Source of the DNA: Galerina marginata
Lineage: Eukaryota; Basidiomycota; Agaricomycetes; Agaricales; Galerinaceae
Length of the DNA: 64,000 nucleotides
Direction of reading: 5' to 3'
Assembly: GCA_023014335.1 (NCBI GenBank)
Contig: JAECYW010000026.1
Location: forward strand, 186,001-250,000
The stretch's first letter is position 1, and every line of letters starts with the position of its first letter. Below the pieces are notes generated by a model. It had not been told where the DNA came from. It saw only the letters and a list, made by a program, of their open reading frames with translations, and searched no databases. Position numbers and translations under genes: made by a program. Below are positions 44,211 to 55,315 of the stretch, piece by piece.

Positions 44211-46800
44211 TTACTGTACATACTCGCTTTCCTTTATCCGCATTCCGTTTGACCCAAACATTTTGAAGTTTGTCGCAAGATTGGTTGGCCTGAATACTCG
44301 GTCACAGCAACGACAATGAAAACATTTAGTATTGAAAGTTTCAGGCGATAAGAACAGCGGAAGAGTAAGAACGACAGAGAAATAAGATAAGATTTCGACG
44401 CAAAAAAGAACAAAAAGATAAAAAAAATCAACCAACACCCGTGCTTGATACAAACTCCAGCGCAGAATCCAGGCCCCTCACAATCCGGTCCATCATGCTC
44501 TGCTTCACGTTCAAGGTAGCTGATGAAGCTGTATCCGTGTACACAAAGTCACTGTCAACGGGTCAGGTAGGATTATTCCTATTGCCCGAGTTGAAAGATA
44601 CATCGGCGTTGACGTTGCCGCCAATGAGCGGAGGGGCCAGCGAGTCGGACGACGAGGGTGACGAAAGTGTGTGCCGGCTCGGAAGCCGATGGAAGTGATG
44701 ATAACTTGAGGTCGACACCCGCATCCTCGTCTGGGACTGCTCAAGAACTTGCGCAGGCATACGGGAGAACGAAGTGCGGCGGGTAAGCATGGGCGGAGGT
44801 TGACCTTAACTTTGAGGTGGTGACGGCTCCAGCAGCTCCGCAATACTTGAAGCTGCCACGACCCCGGATACGACATCACACTGGGTTGAACCCTCCTCCT
44901 AGGACATCGGCGGTAGCTGAGCAGTCCTAGAGGAAGTCGTGGTAATCCTTGAACGATGCTGGGAGATTGAAATGACTCGTTCTACTGATGCCTTGGATGT
45001 TCGTATTCGGAGTCAATCCCAATATCATCCCACTGCCTCAAATACTCCAGCCCCTTCGCCACCTTCTCTCTCGCCCTCCTCCGCTGCCTCTGCTTCTCCC
45101 GCTTCTTCGACTTTTCCCGTTCCCCGTTTTCCGCTCCTTCTGCCTGTTTCTCGCCCGCTGACGTGCCTCCTGCTGAGCTTCCAGGCGACGCCGGTCTGCC
45201 ACCGACAGCGACACAGACTCGGGAGCAGAAAAGCGCGCCATTGCGACGTGGGTCTGGGGCTGTCGACATACTGCTCCTAAGCGAGGACGTACTTCGTCAC
45301 CACGGATGTGAGATGGTCTTTTCCTTTGGCCGCTTGAACCTGAGCCTCCGCCGCCACCTCGATAGGCCGACTTGGAGTGCACAGAATTGGCCAGGTGGCT
45401 GGCGTCGCGCAGAGGGAGGAGAGTGGGAGGCGGGTTGGTGTTGGATCCCGGAAGGAGGAAGACGATAAGTCAGCGTAGGTTCGATATGAAGCCGAAAAAA
45501 AGTCGATAACGAGGAAATGACATGAGACGAAATGCAAAGGAGAACAACACGGCAGAAGACTAAAGGCGACAAAGGCTGTTATTATAATAACGCAGAACAG
45601 CCACGAAACGAGAACGAAAATGAAGAGGAAAAGCCGAATCGAGATGAGAAGGAAATATATGGGAGCAAGGTAGGTTGCCAGAAGGAAAATGCAGCGCAAA
45701 CGACAAGGTGAAAACTACAACTACAACTAGGACGAAAAAGGGCAGAAAAGGACAAGGTGAAAAACAAAAAACAAAATAAAAGAAAGGATTGACCTGAAGG
45801 AAACCAAAGTTTAATAAGAACACGAACAAGGAAAAAAGTCTTCCTTGCACCCTTCCCAGAGGCATAGACCTAGACACCAGCAAACACCTCGGACCTCCAG
45901 ACGACGCGTAGAGCGCACATCCAGCCCTCCCAGTACGGCTGCGCATATGCGACGGGGTTATGCCGCGGGAGGGCGATGAGTGTGAATTGGGTCCGTATGC
46001 GTGGGTGGTGCCGGTGGTACTGGTTGTAAATTTTCTTGGTGTCCTTTCGCTTGATGGCAACAAAGCAAGAGCGGGTGGAGGGGCAGGAGCCGGAGCAGGT
46101 ACGGGGCCTATGAGGGCTTTGACGAACCAAACTGCGCCTTCGAGGCCTACTCCCATCTTTTCCCTGCTTCCCTTCCTTCCCACCAACGGCTGGAGCCTCG
46201 CCAAACCCGACAAACGCATTCGACGCATGCAGCTCGACGAGCTCGTGGGGTTAGGGTAACTCCTCTTTTGGAACCTGGCCCATGCAGAAAAGGACGAGGG
46301 TGAATCAGAAGATGTGGATCTTCTGGTTGGTCGAGGAAGGTTCTGATATGGCGGCAGTAGCAGAAGAGGCGGCAGCGGCAATGGCAGAGGTAGATGGAGA
46401 GGATGAAGTACCGCAGCCGCCGCCGCCGAGTTTCGACGGTTTCCCCAGAGGGTTAGGAATCGTCAAAGGGCCGTTGTGGAAGCAACAGCTGCATCGACGC
46501 CGTCCACCTTTCTCCTCCTCCTGCAGCGCCAGCCGTTGGCTCTCGTAAAGCGCGAAGGTGATAGGGCTCCGCGGATGTGGCGAACCACTGGTCATAGGAT
46601 ACTGTTTGAGTAGGTGGTTTGGTGAGTATGGATTGAAGGAAGGAGAAAACGCACCGAATATGCATGCAATAGTTAACTTTTGTTTGTAATTATCCTCCCA
46701 AGTTAACCTTAGTACATTGACGGGAGGTGCGCAAAAAAGGTTGAACATTGAGGGAGGGCGCGCGGAAATGACGGGTCCAAATACGAAGATCGTCATGGAC
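44211..46800 (-). other. possible decayed or unresolved minus-strand gene
   Basis: Several minus-strand stretches look coding but lie in different phases. One is a highly charged helical tail at about 45,170-44,982 ending WDDIGIDSEYEHPRHQ. Another is a segment near 45,990-45,890 with PVAYAQPYWEGWMCALRVVW. A frame of 273 codons (46,381-45,560) is proline/serine-rich and hydrophobic and is probably not the true phase. I do not recognise the family and could not connect the pieces with convincing introns. Confidence 0.3.
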
Positions 46801-46963
46801 ATAGATTCAGATGCCAGGAAGGTGCCGGTGCCTGTGTCGGTGCTGGCGTGTACGAGTATGCATATTATTTAAACTTGAGGCAGTTGACGGATATTGGGGT
46901 GACTGACGTTACGAATTGGGCATTCGTTAGGTGGGTTCACTGGCGTTAATGGCAGGAAAATGG

Positions 46964-46996
<33 letters not shown>
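46964..46996 (+). repeat. 33-nt poly(A) run
   Basis: An uninterrupted run of A at the left part of block I1. Absent from the matching places in I2 (about 52,930) and I3 (about 58,690). It may be the tail of a retroposed sequence or simple slippage. Confidence 0.6.
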
Positions 46997-46997
<1 letters not shown>

Positions 46998-47627
46998 GCG
47001 ACAAAGTTTGCCGACTTGTTAACTCGAACGACTGATCGTCGTATGCTGGGAGCTAGCTTGACAAAGACAGGCACCACGAGGTGTAGAGCAGCCCACGAGC
47101 TCTGACCTTCTCACTTGTCGCTCCGCCTGGCACCTAAGTAAACCAAAACACCGGCAGGTGTGTTCGAGTACCATTCTATCCGCCCATAACTAGCTTGAAC
47201 TGCGTTCTTCGCTGCCGGTCATGTTGGTCTCGCGGGTAACGAAAACCCAGAATGAAGGGGAGAGGATGCATTTTTAACTTGATGAGCCGCCTCAAAGATG
47301 TAGGTAACTCGAGGCCAATAGGAACGTGTTCCAGGATGCATGGTGATAGAACATTTGGTGACGTGGGCCAGGGGTGTGTGAATCCAACATCGTTGCGATG
47401 ATACACCGACGCCATTTGTATAGTTGCAAGAGAGACGTTGCTGGCTCGCGAAAGAAGTGTCCGCCGATTGGCAGGCTGGTTGAAGTTCGAAACTTGGACG
47501 GGTAGTGGTCAATGGAGAGCACACGTCGTAAAGAAAGGGTTGGCAGCAGTTGGACGGAACTATAGAAAGCCAATGTAGGTTAGTTTCGTACTCTTGAAGA
47601 GGAGAGAAGAATAGATTGACAACTTAC

Positions 47628-47741
47628 CCAGATACCTGCTTCAAGCCCGAAAATATCGAGACTCCCGATGAATCACAAGGCAAGACCTATGGATAGTTTG
47701 AACACGGAAAACACTGGACCCAGGGAGACAACTGATACAAA
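47628..47741 (-). other. exon-like block conserved in the tandem units
   Basis: On the minus strand it is preceded by TTTCGCATAG and followed by GTAAGT, so it looks like an internal exon of 114 nt. I2 keeps both sites (about 53,644-53,762). In I3 (from 59,380) the donor GTAAGT remains but the ATAG acceptor is missing. It may belong to a non-coding leader or a small decayed gene. Confidence 0.4.
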
Positions 47742-49894
47742 CTATGCGAAAAGAGTAGGTCAGTCGAGCGTTTCATTGATAGTGGGAAATAAGCGCGTTT
47801 CTTACCAGCTGGAAGAGGCTGCAGTGCATTGTCGTGGAAGACGGTAGGTAACGCGACATAATGCTCGCCATGTTAAAAAACGGATCATGTGGAGATTTGA
47901 ACTTTCCAGGCATCGAGCCGTCCAAATAAGAGGGTGATGGGATTCAGAGAATCGGCAGCTATTGTGACTGGCATTGAGTTGCTGGTAGGACAGGTGAAAG
48001 AAAGTTCAAAGCAGAAGGGAAAAGCAAAGTGAACACTGAATTTGCCGAAGCGCCGTTTTAAATTTTACGGTTCCCTATTTGCTGGATCAATAATCGGTCT
48101 GATCGCTCAACAAAATCCGCTTTGCACAATTCGAACTTGACTCGAACGATAACATACATAATCTCTCATCGATTTCTCACCTGGATCCTCCATTTGCGCC
48201 GGAGTACTGACTGTCAATCATCCTGCTGCACCATTGACGGCGGTCTAGATGCCTTCCTCTTCCGAGTCAGGCATGCAATAGCATACTTCGCAAATACTTC
48301 GGTAGACCACCCTCGCAGGAATCCAGGAACAAAGTAATCTCGCAAGGGTGTTCAGGGAAACGTGGACGACCGCCTACCGCGATTTTAATTCCTTGCGATC
48401 TCAATCTTCGTTCCACAGTTCCTGCGTAGTGGGTTGAAGGAGACACAGGTCTTGCACCGTAGTTCTGCTCATACTAAAACTCGCCAACTTCAGGTCATCT
48501 TCCAGCATTTTCTCGAGATAAATGACCTTGCATGCCCACTGGCTAGATTTTCCGATGTTCGAGCTCATAATGCCACCCCACAAGTGTCACTTGGCTGGCC
48601 CTCTGAATTACCACCTCGCCAAAACCTGCTCCGAGGCACACCAATGATCTTGAAAGCGGTGGCCAAGTGGGTATGTGTTTTTGCATAGTTACGCCTGCCT
48701 GGTCAGGCCAACAACACTGCAACGCTTTTCTATTGTACCAGTTGACTATCAAGCACCCACGTAGGATCGCCGATAGCCTCGCCGAAGCACTAAGCGGGCA
48801 ATCTCTCTTTGCAGTCTAAGAACTTAAGAACTCTAGCGCCTGGGCTTACGACCGTAGTTTCTTGGTATTATTCATAAACTTTGACTCTCTATGATTAACA
48901 ATAGTGAACTTCCCGCAGGACGATGAATTCTCGCAATTGAATCCACCAACCAGCCTCCGCAATACCGACCAATCGATATAAATTACTTCTTTCAAGAATC
49001 CTCATCGAAATAACGGGTATCAGGTGAGCAAGCATACTTGCAACAATTCTATCCTCCATATCTTTAACACACCTCCGTCCTTACCACATTTTCAAAGAGC
49101 TTCAGATATGTCCAATCCATTACCCATACCTTCTGTTTCAATAGAGCAGGACAATACTTAATCGCACAATTGTTAACCGAAATGAAGGGCGTGTGGCTAC
49201 GATGTGGTGCAAGTAGATGATGAGCGGTCTAATTTAATCTTGATTCACAAAGGCGCTGCTCCTGCTCTCTATGTATTACTCCGCCAGCACCGGCTCGCAG
49301 GGAGGTGAGAAGAAGTTGATCCTGGTTGATGTTGGACAGGCATACAGCTTCGAGACAAAAAATCAAATTCATCATCATCGAGAATAGGCATAGGAGAATT
49401 GACAATCCAGTTGTTCTTTTCGGTTTCTTCCAAGCACACCAATACCGATTAAAAATCCATTCGTGAAAAAGCCATGGAAATCTTCGTCTCGAATCATGTA
49501 CTGTGATATGAGGATCATCATCGCCTTCATCAATGATGGCACTAGCGCAACTGACCGACTTATTGATGTAGGAAGCGCCGGACAACATAGTCCCTAAAAG
49601 CAGGCATAGGTAAAACCCCGTTGTCCGTATATTATTATCTGTGCGCTAATGACATCTGTCCAAATTACTCTACGGCTCAAAGATTCCAGTACTACGGGCG
49701 GTGCATGGGGTTTGTTAAAGTATCAGCGAGATTGAAGGATGGGAAGGCGCGTGTGGAAAATGGCATGAGACGAAAGCATTTCTTGTCATTCCCATCTTGT
49801 ATTAAGAAGGCGAGTACTCTCGGAACGCGAATTTATCTTCGCAACCTGGAGAACCAGAATAGGTAAATATTCAGAAATTCTATTCTTCAATAAT

Positions 49895-52465
49895 CTAGAA
49901 ACCTACCGCTTTATTCACTCGATATCCCTGCTGTTCTTCTCTAGCCAGGTATCGGGAAAGTTCTTGCTTGACTGCTCTTTTGCTATCAAGGTGCCGCAAC
50001 AACGGGCCAAACGTGAGCTCATGGACCAATGTTGTCAGCTCTTCAGAGCTCGCGGATAGTGGTAGTACATGCACAAGGCATCTCAGCGCCAGGCCAAAGG
50101 TGCGGTCCGACGTGAGCATGTTGCTTGAGCCCCAACGCAACCTCATCCATCTCTGATTTTTAAGTAACTGCCACTGGGATATCCGTGCTGCATCCGATGA
50201 ATTGTTTTTTGCACTAATTTGCGCCAGAGCCAAGGTGTGGATCTTTGCTGTGTATACTTTCGTTTGAGCGTGGACAGAGATGGCGTTAATTGTTCCAGAT
50301 GATTGGAGATATACTTGATAAAGTAAACTGCTGCGGTTGCATACCGTTCGCTGGTCAATGCGTAATTCCCAGATCGACGAGGGTCTTCGAGAAATTTCAA
50401 AATAAAGCGAGGGTAGTCCGAGAAGATATGTGCGCAGTATGAAAATGAAAGCTTGTCCAGGCTGTCCTGATCTGTATTAAGTGAGAATAATTCAAGTAAA
50501 ATACCGCCGTCGCGATATCCATTGATTTCCAACTTGACAACGGAGACTAAAGCGGTCAAGCAAGGATGAGCATACATGGTTTCCAGAATTTCCCTGGCAA
50601 AGTGATCAAAGCGCTGAAGCTGCTCGTTGTAAAGATCAGCGGCGCCATCAAATTTCTAGATCGTGGTTTGGTCTCCTTGTTAGAAATATATAAGGAGGGA
50701 AAAAGGACATACCCATTGTCTTATGGTTGCAAAGAAGTGAGGGATACGAATGTGGTCTTTCTGTTCCGCCAGATGCGAAGCAACAGAAGACTTTGCTATT
50801 ATTTCTTGAAGCTCCAGTGTAGGTGCAGCACCCTGAATGTGGGACCGGAGATTATGCAACCTATACATAGAGCCCGGAATACCTTAAGAGAGTCATAAGA
50901 TAGTATTCTTTTACGCAGTGACAAAGCTGACCTTTCAGGCAGAGAACAGCGAATTTGGCATGTTGCAATGGAGCATTAATCCAGAATTGCTTTGATCGGG
51001 ATTGGTCGAAGAGAAAGTCCCTAAGAGACGCATGGAAAACACGCAGAAAGCTTACTGGCTCGTCAAAGCGCTGATCCTCCTGGACAGACACGAGAGACGC
51101 TAAATCACATAACAGGACCGGAATATCCCCTGCATCGAGCGACAAGAATAGTTCCATTCCACATACTGCATACGGAAAGGTGGAGAGGAGCTGGAGAGCA
51201 AGGATCTGTACCGCGGCTTCTGGATTGACCACAGACAGAAAAATGTGCATGTAGAGAGCGTCAAGTTCAGCAAAAGGCATCACATGTGGGGCAGGAAGGA
51301 TTCCAAGGATAATATCTAAACGCTGATGGGGGCGATGTCGAGTAGATTTGATAAATTTAACCACTGTCGAGGCGTAAATAAACTGGCCTGAAGACTTGTC
51401 GACTAGGGCCTGTAAAGCCTCTTCGGATGGCCAGGCGGGCGGGATTTGAGCTCTAAACGGATGGGAATCCTTGATTTCAGTGAATTTATCAAGGAGAAAG
51501 AGACGGATATCGTCGGATGGAAAATAGTAGTCGTCGAGCGGGTTTCGAGTTGAGATTTGACTGAGGGGCCCAAAACAGAAAGCAGTTTGGATGTCTGGCT
51601 CGGGGCGGCTTGCGAGGAGGAATACGAAGGGAAGATGGTGTTGTCGCAAGGCTTGTGAAATAGTGTCTAGGATTTTGATTTGACTGTCCGTGTCCTCGCA
51701 TTCATCCAGGCCATCAATAATGATGATGGTACGGGAGGCATTTGGAATGTTGAAATATCCAGCTTCCATACGCTCTTGAAGAGGTCCAGTGATGAGGGAG
51801 GATATCTGAGATTTGAGCGAGCGGCTAAAGATGAAAGGGTCGTGGTTTATTGCTCCTGCTACGCGAGCCCTGATATCCGGAAAACATAAAGAAACCTGAT
51901 AAACGATTGTTGCTATCAAGGAGCGTCCGTGGTTCCGGGTAGGATCAAACCTAGAAAAGAAATAAGTTGCAGCAAGGATTCCTTCTGCCTCACAGAGCTC
52001 CGCGATGGATCGAGCGATGGCGGACTTTCCTGACCCCGCTGGGCCATAAAGCCACATAATCAATGCATTTCGCGTCTCTGGGTCGGAGCCGTGAATCCAG
52101 TCCATAATCTTGTTGAGTACAGCAACTCGAGTATTTGGATGGCATTTCGGAGGGTCATGAATGTCATCAGAGTCGTGGAAAGCTGCAGGCGATGTAGCGT
52201 CGAGCAGGCGTTTGAATGGATCTAGAAGCCATGAATTTATTTTGATAACCTTATGAATCAGACGAGTGCTTGCACCTTTAGATATTGTATTGTTTTGGTG
52301 AAAAGTCCCTCCTGTGATCAAGATTTGAGAACCAGATATAACGCTAGGCATGACTGCTCTAGCAATTGGAACTGTCGATGATGGAGGAATAAGTTCAAGC
52401 CGTGGGTGCGCCACGGTCTCTGGGATCATTCCCTCCTGCCATTGGAGGGAAAAAATAAATTGCAT
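49895..52465 (-). pseudogene. NACHT NTPase, tandem copy 1, frameshift in the C-terminal domain
   Basis: Exon 1 from 52,465 has the NACHT domain: Walker A LYGPAGSGKSAIA near residue 140, Walker B IIIIDGLDECED near 248 and a following LLASRPEPDI. The N-terminus (ITGGTFHQNNTI) is of the type found in Agaricomycete NACHT/NLR-like proteins. Introns GTCAGC...CTTAAG (about 50,925-50,875) and GTATGT...ATCTAG (about 50,715-50,655) lead to a helical C-terminal region without clear WD40 or ankyrin repeats. One nucleotide is missing, relative to copy 2, in the A run near 50,206-50,211, so the last 112 codons lie in another phase. Such proteins are STAND-class signalling switches; role inferred from the family. 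Confidence 0.82.
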
Positions 52466-52719
52466 TGCAGTCGGGGCTACATGGATAAATATAAGTGACA
52501 GTCAGCGCATCGGAATTTTCCATAACATAGAAGATGTGTGAAAGGGCCGGTTTAGTAGTGTTCAACAAGAGCTCACTTGGTGTAAGTAAAGAAAGAGGCA
52601 GGGATACTTCCCGTTTACAATGAGGTGACAGACGCGTGCAGTATGTCTCGAAGACCCCAACTCTACAAGCTGTCCGTAGGCCAAACGTCGGTCGTAATTG
52701 CATGCATAAAAATCGGGCA

Positions 52720-55315
52720 AAATGTTGAATGCCGAGGGAGGGCGGTGGAAGTGGCAGATCCAAATGCGCGATCGCCATGGACATACTTATGCCACCCCTA
52801 AACTACCCAAGAAAAATGGCAAGCAAGGAACCTGTGCTTGTGTCGGTGCTAGCGTGGAAGAGGATGCGAGCTGAACTTGACGCAGTCGATAGATATCCGA
52901 GTGTCGGACACTGTAAAATGGGTGAAAAAAAGAAAATTCATTACGTGGGTGGGCTGGGCTGGCCCTGATCGTAGGAAATGAAGAATGCGACGAAGTTGGC
53001 CTGCTTCTCAACTCAAACGACCGAGATCACATGTGAACTGCAACCCAGCTGGCCAATACGAGGGACGCAGACAGAAGAGCCGAACGTTCCACCATGGCCA
53101 GTTTCCTGCCAACCTTTTCAACCCGTCACTCTGCCAGGCACTTAGTAAACCAAAACACAGCCATGGTACAATGGAGTACCAGTCTACCCGCCCAAACTCG
53201 CCGACCATGTACTGCGTACTTCGCTGCCGTTCACATTCGTCTCTCGGGATGCATTGTCGACTTGAGGAGCTGCCTGGAAGAAAAGTGTAGGCAACTTCAA
53301 GACAGCAGGAACACGTTTCACGATGCGTGCTGTTGTTTCCGAGTATAGATAGGCGAAGATTCGTCGAAGTGGGCCAGATAAGAATGAATCCAGCTTTGTT
53401 GAAATGATGCACCGACGTCGTTGGCATTCCTGAAGGAGAGAAGTCGCTGGCTTGCGAAAGAAGTGTCCGCTGACAGGTAGGCCAGGTTGAAATGTTGAAG
53501 TTTGAAACTCGGACAGGTACTAGTAGTGGTCAATGGAGAGCACACGCTGTAAGGAAAGGGTTGGCGGCAGTTGGACGGAACTATAGAAAGCCAATGTAGT
53601 TTAGTTTCGTACACTTGAAGAGGAGAAGAATAGATCAACTTACCCAGCTGCCTGCTCCAACTTAAGCCCGAAAATATCGAGATTCCCGATGAATCACAAG
53701 GCAAGACCTATGGATAGTTTGAACACGGAAAACACTGGACCCAGGGAGACAACTGATACAAACTATGCGAAAAGAGTAGGTCAGTCGAGCGTTTCATTGA
53801 TAGCGGGAAATAAGCGCGTTTCCGAGTCTTACCAGCTAGATGAGGCTGAAGGGCATTGTCGTGATGGACGGTAGGTAACGCGACGGGTCACGGAATGCTC
53901 GCCCCCGTCAGAAAACGGATCTTGTGAAGATTTGAACATTCCAGGCATCGAATCGTCCAAATAGGTGGGTGACAGGGTTCAAGGAATTGCGACCATTGTT
54001 ATCCGACGTTGAGTTGATGGTTGAATGAAAGGAGAAGGGAAAGGAAAGTGGACAGTGAATCTGCCGAAGCGCCGTTCTAAACCTATGCCTCCCTATTGGC
54101 TGGATCAATGATCGGTCTGATCGCTCGAACGATAACATAATCTCTCATTCCCGGAGTACTACTACTGACTAGTACTGACTGTCAGTCATCCTCCTGCACC
54201 ATTAACGGCGGTCTAAATGCTTTCCCCTTCCGAGTTATGCATGCAGTAGCATACTTACTTTCACCCTTGGCCACGGTCTTCGGAGCTGATTTCTGTTTTA
54301 CTTTGTTTTTACTTCTTACGTTTTCCGTACGTGCATGCCTATCCGGTAGACCACCCACGCAGGAATCCAGGAACAAAGTAATCTCGCAAGGGTGTTCAGG
54401 GAAACGTGGACAGCCTACCACGATTCTCAAACGATTCTAATTCCTTACGACTAGACCTTCCGTTCAGAGTTCCTGCGTAGTGGGTTGAAGGATACAGGTT
54501 TTGCGTCGTGTTTCCGCTCATCCTAAAACTCGCCAACTTCGGGTCACCTTCCAGCATTTTCTCGGGATAAATGACCCTTCCTTCCAACTGATTTTCCCAT
54601 GTTCGAGCTCATAATGCCACTTCCCAAGTGCCAGTTAGCTGGCCTTCTAAATTACCACCTGGCAAAAACCTGCTCCGAGCCCATGGTCTTGAAAGCGGCG
54701 ATCGGGTGGGCATGTGTCTCTGCATAGCTACATTTGCCTGGCGTGGCCAACAAACCATTGCGACGCTTTTCTAATGTACCAGTTGACTATCAAGCGCCCA
54801 CGTAGGATCGACTGCAGAAATAATCTCGCCAAGGCACTAAGCGAGCAATCTCTCTTTGCAGTCCAAGTATGACCTTTGAAATTTGACTCTCTGTGACTAA
54901 TATTGAACTTCCCGCAGGACGATGAACCCCCGCAATCAAATCCACCACCCGGCCTCCGAAACGCAGACCAATCAATATAAATTACCTCTTTCAAGAATCC
55001 TCATTGAAGTATGTAGCGGGTATCAGGTGAGCAAGCATGCTCGCAGCAGTTCTATCCTCCAACCCATACACCTCCTTCCTCACCACAGTTTCACTTGAGA
55101 AGGAGCCGATGAGAGCACTGTCTGTCTTTTGACATGAAAATAGTCGAAAATATAAAGGACGACGATGGGTGAGCGTTGGGAATAATGTAAGAAGCCTATT
55201 ACCTACTCTTTTAAGATCGCTCTTGTGATTGCCTAGCCAAGTATCGCGCAATTTCTTGTTTTGACAACGATAAGCGAGCGTTCAGAATAAAATGAAAACC
55301 TACAACTTCACCCAT
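52720..55315. repeat. intergenic block of tandem unit 2 (I2)
   Basis: Homologous to I1 and I3. The stretch at 53,690-53,830 is almost identical to 47,668-47,815. It contains the exon-like block (about 53,644-53,762, minus strand) between ATAG and GTAAGT. No domain-bearing gene. A minus-strand frame at 53,318-53,704 (128 codons) overlaps the exon-like block and cannot be confirmed. Confidence 0.6.

Larger units (their letters stand above)
46740..49894. repeat. intergenic block of tandem unit 1 (I1)
   Basis: Homologous to 52,720-55,315 and 58,470-61,788 in the same order. Shared segments include 'aaccaaaacac' near 47,140, 'gcgttcttcgctgccg' near 47,203, a block at 47,628-47,741, and 'ccctatttgctggatcaat' near 48,074. 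A 33-nt A run lies at 46,964-46,996. No gene with a domain was found. Short frames are shared between copies with many breaks. It lies downstream of NACHT copy 1 (minus strand) and so may include 3' and neighbouring promoter sequence. Confidence 0.6.

Noticed and set aside
45560..46381. A 273-codon minus-strand protein
   Set aside because: Composition changes from proline/serine-rich to long hydrophobic runs with no domain; neighbouring phases contain better-looking coding pieces.
50190..50240. Programmed -1 frameshifting at the A run of NACHT copy 1
   Set aside because: The zero-phase codons are CAA AAA ACA, which do not form a standard X XXY YYZ heptamer, and copy 2 is open without any shift.
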